Of a DNA stretch of 64,000 nucleotides, positions 54,671 to 63,499 are shown piece after piece; within the stretch, counting starts at the first letter, position 1, and every line of letters begins with the position of its first letter. Position numbers and translations under genes: made by a program. Source of the stretch: JANXQG01 sp963804375 (GTDB taxonomy: Bacteria; Planctomycetota; Planctomycetia; Pirellulales; Thermoguttaceae); the NCBI GenBank assembly GCA_963804375.1, contig CAWDQE010000023.1, positions 62,001 to 126,000 on the forward strand, given 5' to 3'. Under the pieces are notes generated by a model that saw nothing but the letters and a program-made list of their open reading frames with translations, was not told the DNA's origin and ran no database searches.

Positions 54671-57466
54671 ATGTGTTGTGCTATAGGGTTTCGCGGCACT
54701 AAGTCTTCGTTCCTGCTGATTCTCCTGGCAGGAGTCGCGTTGGCCGAAGGCTCTGAGCCGGGCGTCAAAGTTGCCGGGTTGCGTTGTGAATACCGTAGCG
54801 AGCCACTGGGCATCGATACCCCCGTGCCCAGGCTGAGTTGGCAACTGGAGTCTACTCTGCGAGGGCAGAAACAAATTGCCTACCGGGTCCTCGTCGCCCG
54901 CACGCCGGAGGCCCTGCAGGCAGATCGCGGCGATCTCTGCGACAGCGGCAGGGTCGCCTCGAACCAGAGCGTCAACGTCCCTTACGAAGGAAAGCCGTTG
55001 ATTTCCGGCCAGCGCTGCTTCTGGAAGGTCATGGTCTGGGGCACCGAAGGCGCTGGTTCCGCCTGGAGCGATCCGTCTTTCTGGGAAATGGGGCTGCTGG
55101 AGCCCCGTGCGTGGCAAGGATCCTGGGTCAGCGACGGCAAACCGCTGCCGGACAAGGACGCCGACTTCTTCAAGGATGACCCCGCCCCGCTCTTCCGCAA
55201 GGAGTTCAAAGTGACTCGGGCAGTTCGCAGCGCCCGGCTCTACCTCAGCGCATTGGGATACGTTGAGGCGACGCTGAACGGCCGTGCTGTCGGCGATCAT
55301 TGCCTTGATCCACTCTGGACTCTGCCGAACAAACGCGTGTTCTACAGCGTCTATGATCTGACCGAACAACTATGCCGGGGAGATAACTGTCTGGGAGTGA
55401 CGCTGGGCAACGGCTGGTACAATCCGCTGCCACTACGAATGTGGGGACACCTCAACCTGCGAGAACACCTTCCGGTCGGACGTCCGCAGTTCATTGCTCA
55501 ACTGAACATTGAATATACCGACGGATCGCAAGAGTCTATTTCCAGCGATGCCTCGTGGAAGGTTGCCCCGGGACCGATCCTGCGGAACAGTATCTACCTT
55601 GGCGAGAAGGTCGACGCCCGCAAGGCCGTGAAGGGGTGGGACAAAACGGGACTAGACGATCGTGCGTGGAGTTTCGCCCGGGTTACGCCGGCTCCCAAGG
55701 GTTCCCTCCAATCCCAGCCGTCGCCGCCGATTCGGGCGACGGCGACTATAAAGCCCATCCGGATTACGGAACCCACGCGCGGCATTTACATCGTGGATAT
55801 GGGCCAGAACTTCGGCGGAGTGGCGAGATTCAACTTCCATGCTCCGTGTGGGGCGGAAATCAAGATACGCTATGGCGAGTTGCTGTACGAAGATGGCACG
55901 CTCAATCCAATGACGAGCGTGTGCGGCCAAATCAAACGCAAGACTCCTGGGCCGGACGGGTCTCCCGCCGTCGCATGGCAGTCCGATACCTACATTGCTC
56001 GGGGCGGTGGCCCCGAAACCTACACGCCCCGTTTCACGTTCCATGCCTTCCGATACATCGAACTCACCGGGCTTCCGGCCCGGCCCGCGCTGCAAGACAT
56101 CGAGGGCCTTCGCATGAACGCTGCCGTGGAACCAGCAGGATTCTTCTCTTGTTCCAACAACCAGTTCAACCGCATCCAAACGATGTGTGAATGGACGTTC
56201 CTTAGCAACCTGTTCGGCGTGCAGTCGGACTGCCCCCACCGCGAACGTTTCGGATACGGCGGCGATCTGGTCACCACCTCCGACGCCTTCATGCTCAACT
56301 ACGACATGGAAAACTTCTATGCCAAGGCCGCCCGCGACTGGCATGACAGCGCCCTGCCGGACGGTATGCTTACCGATACCGCGCCCTCGGTGGGCATCCA
56401 GTACTGCGGTGTGGGGTGGGCCATGGCCCATCCCCATCTGCTGATGCAGTTGTACCGTTACTACGGTGACCGGCGAATTGTCGAGGAGCAATACGCCACG
56501 GCCAAACGATGGCTGGAACTGGTGCGGAAGCAAAACCCGGATCATATCGTCCGAGAGGGGCTTCACGATCACGAGGCGCTGGAAAAGGAAGCGACGCCGC
56601 CCATGGTCACTCCGCTCTATTGCGAGTCGGCGCGAATCCTCTCCCGCCTGGCGCACATCCTTGGAAAGGAGACGGAGGCTGAAGAATACGATCGGCTGGC
56701 GGAGGCGATTCGGCGCGCCTATGTGGGAAACTTCCTGGCGCCGGGCACCGGCGTGGTTGCCTCGGGGATTCAAGGCTCACAAGCCTTTGCCTTGTACCTG
56801 AACATGTTGCCGACGCAGGAACGCGCGGCGGCACTGGAGCACATGGTCCGTGACATTGCCGACAAACACAACGGCCATCTCACAACGGGGATCTTTGGTA
56901 CGCGGTTTATGCTGGACGTGCTGAGCCGAGAGGGACGTGCCGAGGTCGTCAACACGATGGTCAATCTCCGGGATTCTCCGGGATGGGGCCACATGCTGGA
57001 TCGCGGCGCCACCACCTTGTGGGAGCACTGGCAGTTCAGTGACAATACCTTTAGCCACAACCACCCGATGTTCGGGTCCGTTAGCCAATGGCTCTACAAC
57101 TGGCCGGGCGGCATTGAACCGGCGCCCGATGCCGTTGCGTTCGACAAGTTCACCCTTCAGCCCAAGTTCCTCAAGGGACTGGACTGGGTGCGTTGCACTT
57201 ATCGTTCCGTGCGCGGCCCCGTCACCTGCGACTGGAAACGGGAAAACGCAAACGTGGCACTTGACCTCCGAGTCCCAGTGAACACGACTGCCACCCTGAT
57301 CCTGCCGGCGGGAGTGATTACGGAGAATGGTCGCCCCTTATCAGATTCGAAAGGGGTGACGATAGTCTCGGATCGAGTCGGGCATTCGAAACTCGAGCTG
57401 GAATCGGGGCAATATCACTTCCTTTTCAAACCTGGAACACGGCACAGCAGAGTTGGAGATAATTGA
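54671..57466 (+). CDS. GH78 alpha-L-rhamnosidase, secreted (copy 2)
   Basis: The 931-residue enzyme has a signal peptide (SFLLILLAGVALAEGSEPGV), the GH78 N-terminal beta domain (LRCEYRSEPLGIDTPVPRLS), and LGYVEATLNGRAVGDHCLDP with GVTLGNGWYNPLPLRMWGHL. The barrel motif VQSDCPHRERFGYGGDLVTT has the canonical D...E...D spacing. WGHMLDRGATTLWEHWQFSD holds the second catalytic Glu. It is only distantly similar to copy 1. Its stop overlaps the start of the GHMP kinase gene (TGATG), so the last three genes of the cluster are translationally linked. Confidence 0.92.
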   Translation: MCCAIGFRGTKSSFLLILLAGVALAEGSEPGVKVAGLRCEYRSEPLGIDTPVPRLSWQLESTLRGQKQIAYRVLVARTPEALQADRGDLCDSGRVASNQSVNVPYEGKPLISGQRCFWKVMVWGTEGAGSAWSDPSFWEMGLLEPRAWQGSWVSDGKPLPDKDADFFKDDPAPLFRKEFKVTRAVRSARLYLSALGYVEATLNGRAVGDHCLDPLWTLPNKRVFYSVYDLTEQLCRGDNCLGVTLGNGWYNPLPLRMWGHLNLREHLPVGRPQFIAQLNIEYTDGSQESISSDASWKVAPGPILRNSIYLGEKVDARKAVKGWDKTGLDDRAWSFARVTPAPKGSLQSQPSPPIRATATIKPIRITEPTRGIYIVDMGQNFGGVARFNFHAPCGAEIKIRYGELLYEDGTLNPMTSVCGQIKRKTPGPDGSPAVAWQSDTYIARGGGPETYTPRFTFHAFRYIELTGLPARPALQDIEGLRMNAAVEPAGFFSCSNNQFNRIQTMCEWTFLSNLFGVQSDCPHRERFGYGGDLVTTSDAFMLNYDMENFYAKAARDWHDSALPDGMLTDTAPSVGIQYCGVGWAMAHPHLLMQLYRYYGDRRIVEEQYATAKRWLELVRKQNPDHIVREGLHDHEALEKEATPPMVTPLYCESARILSRLAHILGKETEAEEYDRLAEAIRRAYVGNFLAPGTGVVASGIQGSQAFALYLNMLPTQERAAALEHMVRDIADKHNGHLTTGIFGTRFMLDVLSREGRAEVVNTMVNLRDSPGWGHMLDRGATTLWEHWQFSDNTFSHNHPMFGSVSQWLYNWPGGIEPAPDAVAFDKFTLQPKFLKGLDWVRCTYRSVRGPVTCDWKRENANVALDLRVPVNTTATLILPAGVITENGRPLSDSKGVTIVSDRVGHSKLELESGQYHFLFKPGTRHSRVGDN

Positions 57467-58254
57467 TGGCAAAACAGTCAAGTGCGAAAGCGGTTCTAGC
57501 ACACCCTTACCGGGTGGCGCTCGCTGGCGGGTGGGGAGACCATAACTTCGTGAATTTTCTTGCAGACGGATACGTGGTCGTCGTCCAGATTCAACCGACG
57601 GTCACTTTCCACGACCGATGCGGTATTTGCTCGAGCACTCGGCAGATCCTCATGCACAAGTATCCTAACGGCGTTCCCGACAACATCGACAAGTACGAGC
57701 TGGCAACGGAGTTGTATTATTGGGAAAACCAGCGGAAGGTGCCGATCGGTGGATCGCAGGATGCCTGGGGATCCGTGTATCCGGGGATCAATCTCCTGCA
57801 CTACGATTTTCGTCACCACAACGGTGTGCTGCCGAAGACTGTCAGTTCTATCCTGGACCCGCGCATTGCGAGATGGTTCGAACGCAACTTCTGGATTGTG
57901 GATTGCGTCGGACCGCGACCTGAGGGCTACAACCCTTTTGATGGCGGGCGGTTTGCCACCCAACGGGTCGTCGAACAGCTTGGAAAGTCGGGCCAAGACT
58001 GCTTTGCCGCGGTCAAGGCCCGGGACGTCGAAGCACTAGGGACGTCGTTTAACCTGTGCTCGTCCGCTTGGAGAAAGATGCTGCCGGCCATCTTTGAGCA
58101 TCCGACCATCCAGGTGCCTGTGATGGAGAAGCTGCGTTACTACCAGCGCAAGTACGCTGGCGCCATGCCCTCGGGCTGTGGCGTCGGCTATATCTATGTG
58201 GCCTCTTCAGAGCCGGTTGAGGGCGGATTTCAAGTGAAGGTCAACCTCGGATAG
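57466..58254 (+). CDS. GHMP-family sugar kinase-like protein
   Basis: The ATG overlaps the upstream TGA (TGATG), with GGAG 9 nt earlier. The 262 residues resemble a short GHMP kinase. The N-terminal substrate motif is AHPYRVALAGGWGDHNFVN, the glycine-rich motif 2 is VPIGGSQDAWGSVYPGINLL, and motif 3 is AMPSGCGVGYIYVASSE. GHMP kinases include galactokinase, L-fucokinase and heptose kinase HddA. Pairing with a nucleotidyltransferase 8 bp downstream suggests it makes a sugar-1-phosphate. The substrate is unknown; L-fucose fits the fucosidases in the cluster. It is shorter than most family members (300-350), so activity is uncertain. Confidence 0.65.
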   Translation: MAKQSSAKAVLAHPYRVALAGGWGDHNFVNFLADGYVVVVQIQPTVTFHDRCGICSSTRQILMHKYPNGVPDNIDKYELATELYYWENQRKVPIGGSQDAWGSVYPGINLLHYDFRHHNGVLPKTVSSILDPRIARWFERNFWIVDCVGPRPEGYNPFDGGRFATQRVVEQLGKSGQDCFAAVKARDVEALGTSFNLCSSAWRKMLPAIFEHPTIQVPVMEKLRYYQRKYAGAMPSGCGVGYIYVASSEPVEGGFQVKVNLG

Positions 58255-58261
58255 GAAAAAC

Positions 58262-59335
58262 ATGCTGAGTGATAATTGCTATGCCGTGGTCATGGCCGGC
58301 GGCGCCGGCAGTCGTCTCTGGCCCCTGAGCAGCCGAGACAAGCCCAAGCATTTCTTGAGGTTGTTTGGGGGCAAGTCGTTGATCGAGCTGACCGTCGACA
58401 AGCTGCTCGGACACATACCCCTCGATCGTATCCTGATCCTGACAAGCATCAAGTACAAGGCGATCGCACAAGATACGTTACCGCACATCCCTCCGGAGAA
58501 CTTCGTCTATGAACCTTGTCTGCGCGACACGGCCAGTGCGATCGGGCTTGCGGCAACCGTGTTGAAGAGAAGATGCCCGGCGGCAACCATGATCGTGTTG
58601 ACGGCGGACCAGATCATCGAGCCCGCGGATCAATTCAATACGGCCATTGCCAATGCAGCGAACTTCCTGGAATCGCACCCGGACCAGTTGGTGGCCTTCG
58701 GCGTAGCAGCCGCCTCCCCCAGCACGCTGGTCGGCTGGCAGAAGTTAGGTGAGACGGTAGATTTTCGGGACTGCGAGGTGAAGAGGATCGCGGCCTTCAC
58801 GGAAAAACCGCAGTTGGAGATCGCCCAGCGGTATATGGACGAAGGCGGGCACCGCTGGAATTCCGGACAATTCGCGTGGAAGGCGGAAACGATACTGCGG
58901 GAGATCAACGCCTACTTGCCGGAGGCAGGTCCCTTGCTTGCGCGGATCGGCGAAGCGTGGGATACGGCCGAGCGCGATCGAGTCTTGGGCGAGCTGTTTC
59001 CCAGGATGCCGAAAGGCTCGATCGATTACAAGGTCATGCAGAAGACAAGCAATGCTTGCAGCATTCTCCTTCCCTGCCGTTGGGAGGATATGGGGACCCA
59101 CGCCGCGCTGGCAGGAAAGATTGGCTCAAAAAGCAACAATAACATTGTGCACGGTAGGGCTGTTGTCTTGGGAATGGAAAACGTCGTCCTGGCAAGTACA
59201 GACCAGTACGTGGTTCTCGCATCTGACAGGTTGACGGTTGTTGTGACGAAGGACGCAGTCTTCGTTGGAGACCGTAATACGGACATGAAAGCCCTGGTCG
59301 AGGACGTTGCCCGGCGGATACCCGAGATCGTTTGA
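58262..59335 (+). CDS. manC: mannose-1-phosphate guanylyltransferase-like nucleotidyltransferase
   Basis: Makes GDP-sugars from GTP and a sugar-1-phosphate. The pyrophosphorylase signature is VVMAGGAGSRLWPLSSRDKP, followed by EPCLRDTASAIGLAATVLKR, IVLTADQIIEP, AAFTEKP, GGHRWNSGQFAWKAETILRE and SIDYKVMQKTSNACSILLPC. The 357-residue length equals the transferase domain plus a short beta-helix. It lacks the C-terminal isomerase domain of bifunctional enzymes. It is 7 bp after the GHMP kinase gene, so a kinase plus guanylyltransferase pair ends the cluster. The product could be GDP-mannose, GDP-fucose or a GDP-heptose; the context favours a salvaged deoxysugar, as inference. Confidence 0.88.
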   Translation: MLSDNCYAVVMAGGAGSRLWPLSSRDKPKHFLRLFGGKSLIELTVDKLLGHIPLDRILILTSIKYKAIAQDTLPHIPPENFVYEPCLRDTASAIGLAATVLKRRCPAATMIVLTADQIIEPADQFNTAIANAANFLESHPDQLVAFGVAAASPSTLVGWQKLGETVDFRDCEVKRIAAFTEKPQLEIAQRYMDEGGHRWNSGQFAWKAETILREINAYLPEAGPLLARIGEAWDTAERDRVLGELFPRMPKGSIDYKVMQKTSNACSILLPCRWEDMGTHAALAGKIGSKSNNNIVHGRAVVLGMENVVLASTDQYVVLASDRLTVVVTKDAVFVGDRNTDMKALVEDVARRIPEIV

Positions 59336-59586
59336 GATCGTTTGGCGTTAGTTCTTAAAATGATGTCATGCCGCAGTTTAGTGTCACGCCGAAGTGTTGC
59401 GATGTATGGCGGCAAACGCCGGGGCATAGAGATGTAAGGAAACCATCTTGAAACCTCTCATTGGAATCTTGTGGGTGGAAAGCCCATCCGGCAGTCCTCA
59501 AGTGTCAGCGGTCTTATCTCGATGACCGTCGGCTCCTCCCGCGCGTAGCCAAGCAAGCCGACGGCAGTGCTGCTCCACGTGCCAGA

Positions 59587-60402
59587 TCAAGCTGCCCTTC
59601 GTGCCGCGTTCGCCGGGGACGAATGCGAAGGGAAGGAGAGGATGGACGGATCGTCTTGTTGGGCGAAGGCCGTTGGCTTCCCGGTTCTTCTGGCGATCCC
59701 TCGTCGCCGCCAAACGTAGCCGGCAAGCCCGGTAGCAGCGGCAGCGAGAAGAGCAAGTGTGGAAGGTTCGGGGGTGACGTTCAGCACGAGGTCCTGGCTG
59801 TTGCCGCTACCTTGCACTGAGAGCGTGGCCGGCAGACCATCGATCGAGCCGCCGAGGTTGCTCCCCAGGCCGCTGATCGATTGGGCGTTCACGAGCGTAT
59901 AGGTGCCCGGACCGAAGCCTGCCGACCAGGTGAAGCCGAAATTGGAGAACTGCTGGCCGCTAAAAGACAAACTGCCGGAAGGCATGGAGACCTCGTCATC
60001 GGTCGAGACTCCGTCGAGGTCGAAGTCCATCGTCCCGCTGGCCGTTAGCACGAGGTTTCCGCTCAAGTGCAAGACCCCCAACGGATCGCCGGGGGCCAGG
60101 GTTCCGCGCGCGTTAACCGTCACGCTGCTGAGATAGCCCGTGCCGCCCAAGGTGCCGCCGTTGACGCTGACGGCCGAATTCGTCAGCCAGCCATCGACGA
60201 CCAGCTTGCCCTGGCTGATCGTGGTCGGGCCGGTATAGGTATTGGTGCCGCTCATAGCGAGGATGCCGCTGCCGATCTTGGTCAAGCTGCCGGGGCCTTG
60301 GAGCGTGCCGGAGTACGCCGTGCTTGAGTTGTTGTTGCCGGCGCTGAGGGCCACAGCCCTGGAGGAGGCATTGGCCAGACTTAGGGTGCCATGGCCGGTC
60401 AT
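59587..60402 (-). pseudogene. C-terminal fragment of a PEP-CTERM beta-strand-repeat protein
   Basis: The minus-strand frame has an autotransporter-type repeat (SLTKIGSGILAMSGTNTYTG, then TTISQGKLVVDG) and ends with the PEP-CTERM signal VTPEPSTLALLAAAATGLAG, a hydrophobic helix, then WRRRG. A ~35-residue tail follows. No signal peptide is present. The 5' end is cut at about 60398, where the DNA becomes istB coding on the opposite strand. The element therefore deleted or separated the N-terminal part. Confidence 0.75.
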
Positions 60403-60652
60403 CGGCTACGTGCAACAGAGCCGGGAGGAGATGGAGGTGCTCTTCACGCTCTTGGCGGAGCGCTACGAGCGGGGCACGGTGATGCTCACGAGCAATCTAC
60501 CGTTCTCGAAGTGGGAAGTGATTTTCAAGGACCCGATGACGACGGCGGCGGCGATCGACCGCCTGGTGCATCACAGCGTGATCCTGGAGCTGAACATCGC
60601 CAGTTACCGGCTGGAGGAGGCCAAGCGGACCAAGCCGCCCGAGGCGGCGTAA
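60398..60652 (+). pseudogene. istB: IS21 helper ATPase IstB, C-terminal fragment
   Basis: The frame reads VIGYVQQSREEMEVLFTLLA, then ERYERGTVMLTSNLPFSKWE and DPMTTAAAIDRLVHHSVILE, the conserved C-terminal third of IstB (sensor and arginine-finger regions). It ends at TAA 60652. The Walker A/B domain and the istA gene are missing. The fragment begins exactly where the PEP-CTERM gene is broken. Confidence 0.88.
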
Positions 60653-60678
60653 GGGACGGGAGGGGGCATCGGCGGCGT

Positions 60679-60749
60679 GAGGCGTGCCGCCCCCCCTTTT
60701 GTTTCGCTCCGCTGCGCTGCGCTTCACAAAAGGGGGGGCGGCACGCCTC
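60679..60749. repeat. 24-bp perfect inverted repeat (large hairpin)
   Basis: The arms at 60679-60702 and 60726-60749 are perfectly complementary over 24 bp, including seven C against seven G, with a 23-nt loop. It follows istB by 27 bp. It could be a strong terminator or part of the IS21 end region. A T-tract is only present inside the stem. Confidence 0.8.
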
Positions 60750-60804
60750 TGGTTCTTGGAAGGAAAGGAAGGGAATTCTAATTGTTGTTCAAGGGAAAGA
60801 ATAA

Positions 60805-60957
60805 TTGTCGCCGAACACCGTACAACGTATTTCGGGCCAGACGTGGTCCAAGGATCCTGACTTTCATGAAGCGTGCCATCACTATGATGACGTGAAGAAA
60901 TGGTGGCGGGAACATGGTGATGAATTTGTCAAAGCACGTCGGGCCGAGAAGCGATGA
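60805..60957 (+). CDS. small ORF of 50 residues upstream of the LRR gene
   Basis: TTG 60805 follows AAGGGA by 8 nt and opens a 50-residue frame. It ends SKDPDFHEACHHYDDVKKWW and then a highly charged RAEKR tail. The stop TGA 60955-60957 overlaps the ATG of the next gene (ATGA), as in coupled genes. Composition is protein-like. It might be the end of a gene truncated by the IS21 remnant. No family recognised. Confidence 0.4.
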   Translation: MSPNTVQRISGQTWSKDPDFHEACHHYDDVKKWWREHGDEFVKARRAEKR

Positions 60958-61679
60958 AGTCCACCGACCCCAAGCCCACCCGCCGCCCCTTCCTGACGCC
61001 CTCCTGGCTGATCTTCGGTCTGCTGGTCGTGGAGGGGCTGCTCGGGCTGTCTGAACGGTATACGTGGTTCTGGTTCAACGAGAAGAAGGGCTGGACGGTG
61101 CTCATTGGCGTGGCCGTGGTCGGCGGCGCGATGCTGGTCATGCTGCTATGGTTCCTCACCAGCCTGCTCTTCCGATGGCGGTTCCAGTTCTCGATTCGGT
61201 CGCTGCTGGTGATGACGGTTGCCGTGGCTATGCCGTGCGGTTGGCTGGCGAGAGAGATGAAGAAGGCGAGGGATCAGAAGGAGTTGGTACAGGAGATTAA
61301 ACACTTGGGCGGGCTGCCCCTGTACGATTATCAAGTCGATGCGTCCGGCGATAGAGTGTACGGAGAGGATCCGCCAGAGCCAGTCTGGTTGCGGAAGTTA
61401 GTGGGGGACGATTTCTTCGCGAATGTTGCTTTGGTTTATCTCTCCGGCTGCGCGGGCGTTACGGTTGCTGACCTCGAACGCATAAAGGGGTTGACCGTTC
61501 TCAGGTTTTTGTACCTCGGCGGCGGAGGCACCCCGATTACGGATGTCGGTTTACAGCACCTCAAGGGGTTGACTTTTCCTTCAGATAGAAAAGGTCTTCG
61601 ACCCGCTTGTCCAGGTGCCGGGCCAGGAGCAGCGACAGCAAGGTCGAGGGGTTGTACTGGCCGGTTTCAATCGAACTGA
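60954..61679 (+). pseudogene. membrane-anchored leucine-rich-repeat protein, C-terminally truncated
   Basis: Two or three transmembrane helices (WLIFGLLVVEGLLGLS, VLIGVAVVGGAMLVMLLWFL, SIRSLLVMTVAVAMPCGWLA) precede a soluble part with leucine-rich repeats (VADLERIKGLTVLRFLYLGG, ITDVGLQHLKGL). The FSIRSLL.MT membrane segment is familiar from planctomycete LRR proteins. At about 61571 the frame enters the antisense of the XRE gene and becomes arginine-rich nonsense, so the remaining repeats are lost. Function unknown. Confidence 0.65.
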
Positions 61680-61782
61680 TGGTTTGGCGAGTCACTCCCG
61701 CCAGCAAGGCAAGTTGCCCTTGGGAGAGATTTTTCTCTGCACGGGCAACTCTCAAACGGTTGGAAAGGCGGAAATTCGACAT
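61561..61782 (-). CDS. XRE-family helix-turn-helix regulator (73 residues)
   Basis: A short Cro/CI-type DNA-binding protein: LSNRLRVARAEKNLSQGQLA then LLAGVTRQTISSIETGQYNP and LARHLDKRVEDLFYLKE. It is the single-domain YozG/plasmid-type class found with small membrane proteins or toxin systems. It is complete from ATG 61782 to 61561 and overlaps the broken end of the LRR gene on the opposite strand, so it marks a rearrangement joint. The target is unknown. Confidence 0.85.
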   Translation of the reverse strand: MSNFRLSNRLRVARAEKNLSQGQLALLAGVTRQTISSIETGQYNPSTLLSLLLARHLDKRVEDLFYLKEKSTP

Positions 61783-62319
61783 CGTTTGTCCCTTCTGCCT
61801 CTATCGTACTCAATCGGACAGGAAATGTCAAGTATACTTTGCATAATGATATGTAAACATAGCATTATGGCTGCTGTACTTGGCAACGAATTGCCGCCGG
61901 AAGTCAAATCGGCGAGCCTCAGAGTTCTTGATTTCGGGGAATATCAGGTGGGCCCGAATTCGTCGGCGGGGACGCCGGGCATGGTGTAGACGAGCTTCAA
62001 ATTCGTTCCTGGGTAGGTGAAACTTGCATGATTGAGGTGCGTCAGGAGATGGGCTATGGCACGGTTGGAGCGCGGGTTGGCCATCGGGTGGACGCGAACT
62101 TCCAGCACCCCTTGGGTGGTATCGGGTAGCGCCGGTACTTGCGACCGGTGGCTGCTCTGCCAAAATCGTGGGCGTCGATATCAGAATACGCGATAACTGT
62201 CAGGCCACAGCGAGGCATTGAAGAGAACATGCCGCACACGTGGATCGCGATGGCCGAAGAGTGGCTGTGGATCTGGCCTTACGGCATTCATCGAGCACTG
62301 GAAGAGCACGGGCGAGCGC
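61783..62319 (-). other. gap of ~540 bp with a transposase-like C-terminal relic
   Basis: No intact gene. On the minus strand, from about 62130 to a TGA at 61944-61946, one frame reads GVLEVRVHPMANPRSNRAIA, HLLTHLNHASFTYPGTNLKL and VYTMPGVPADEFGPT. YPGT.L.LVY resembles the C-terminal end of planctomycete transposases as I recall them. It has no start. Treat as a low-confidence relic. Confidence 0.35.
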
Positions 62320-63499
62320 TCACTGTACCAACCCGTAGGTCAGGCCGCACTTGAAGAGGTTATCGAGTGTTGCCGGCATCTGAGTTGGATCCGATACTTG
62401 ACTGTAGGTCCCGTTTCCCTGGACCAACGATTGCAAGAGGGCAATATCGGCGCCGCTATCGCTGCCGTGGAAGTAGAATACCACGAACACGGAAATGCCC
62501 TGGGCCCAGGCCGCGGCCGCGGTCGTCTGCGCCAGGGTGTTCAACTGGGCGTCGGTGTATTTGGAGGAGGGATGTTGCCCATTGGAACTGGCATTCGACT
62601 CGCCGTCGGAGGAAATGATGATGGCCTTGGACACTCCCACCGGGGCGGTGGACGTATACGCGGCCGAATTGAACATGTTGATGGCCTGCTGGATCCCGGT
62701 CGCCAGGTCCGATCCGCTGCACGAAGGCGTTTGCGTGGTAACCGCGATGCTCGTGGCCGTGCCCCCGTACACGTTATAGGCGCTGGTTGTGCTGTTCGCG
62801 CAGTCCTTCATATTACCGATAGTCGTGTTCAGACTGCTGAAGTTCGAGCCCACGGGCTGCAAGGCAGCCCAGGTGTACCCCCAGCCCGTGTGCCCAACGA
62901 CGCCCAAGTTCGACGTGGGCGAGTATGTGTTGAAGTCTGACAACAGGAGCTGGTGACCTTGTACCGCGTAGGAGAAGTTAGCGGAATAGGAACTGCTGCA
63001 GTCCTGGGCAATGATCACATCCCAGCGATTCCCTGCCGCGATCGCGGAAGCGCTCACGTTTGCCAACCTGACGCCGAGCACGCCAGCAAAGAACAGGCTG
63101 ACCGCGTTGCCCCCAGCCGAGGACAAGGAAACCGTGACTTGCACGGCATTCGCACTGTTTTCGCCAGCGCCCGAGAGCACGGTAAAGGTGTGCGCAGATC
63201 GGGCTCCAGGTCCCCAAAACGACATTAGAGTCGGTGATGGTCACCGCTTTGCCGTTGGCCGTGTTCAATGCCGCACAGGCCTCGGCATTGGCCCGTACCT
63301 GTGCCGGACTGATAGGCAGCGCTTTGGCGCCGGCCAGGGCCGCCGCATCGGCAACGGCCTGCACCTGGGTATGGACCTCGCAGAGATAACCGATGTCGAA
63401 GGCGAAAGCGACCATACCCAGCAGGAAGACCATCAGGAAAGCGGCGAGGACCACGACCGATCCTCGCCGCGAACGAAAACTTCGACGATGCATGTACAT
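62320..63499 (-). CDS. TadE/TadG-like surface protein with von Willebrand-type region, frameshifted
   Basis: ATG 63499 begins a TadG-like N-terminus: basic RRSFRSRRGSVVVLAAFLM, a single transmembrane helix and the IGYLCEVHTQVQAVADAAAL segment of Tad pilus-assembly proteins. At about 63205 the frame changes (GTWSP to a frame starting near SFWGPGARSAHTFTVLS). It runs on as a VWA-like domain: RWDVIIAQDCSSSYSANFSY (MIDAS-like DxSxS in DCSSS), AIIISSDGESNASSNG and a disulphide-type C-terminus, ending at 62320. The rejoined protein is ~393 residues. It is probably anchored in the cytoplasmic membrane and may belong to a Tad/Flp pilus system outside this window. Confidence 0.75.
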
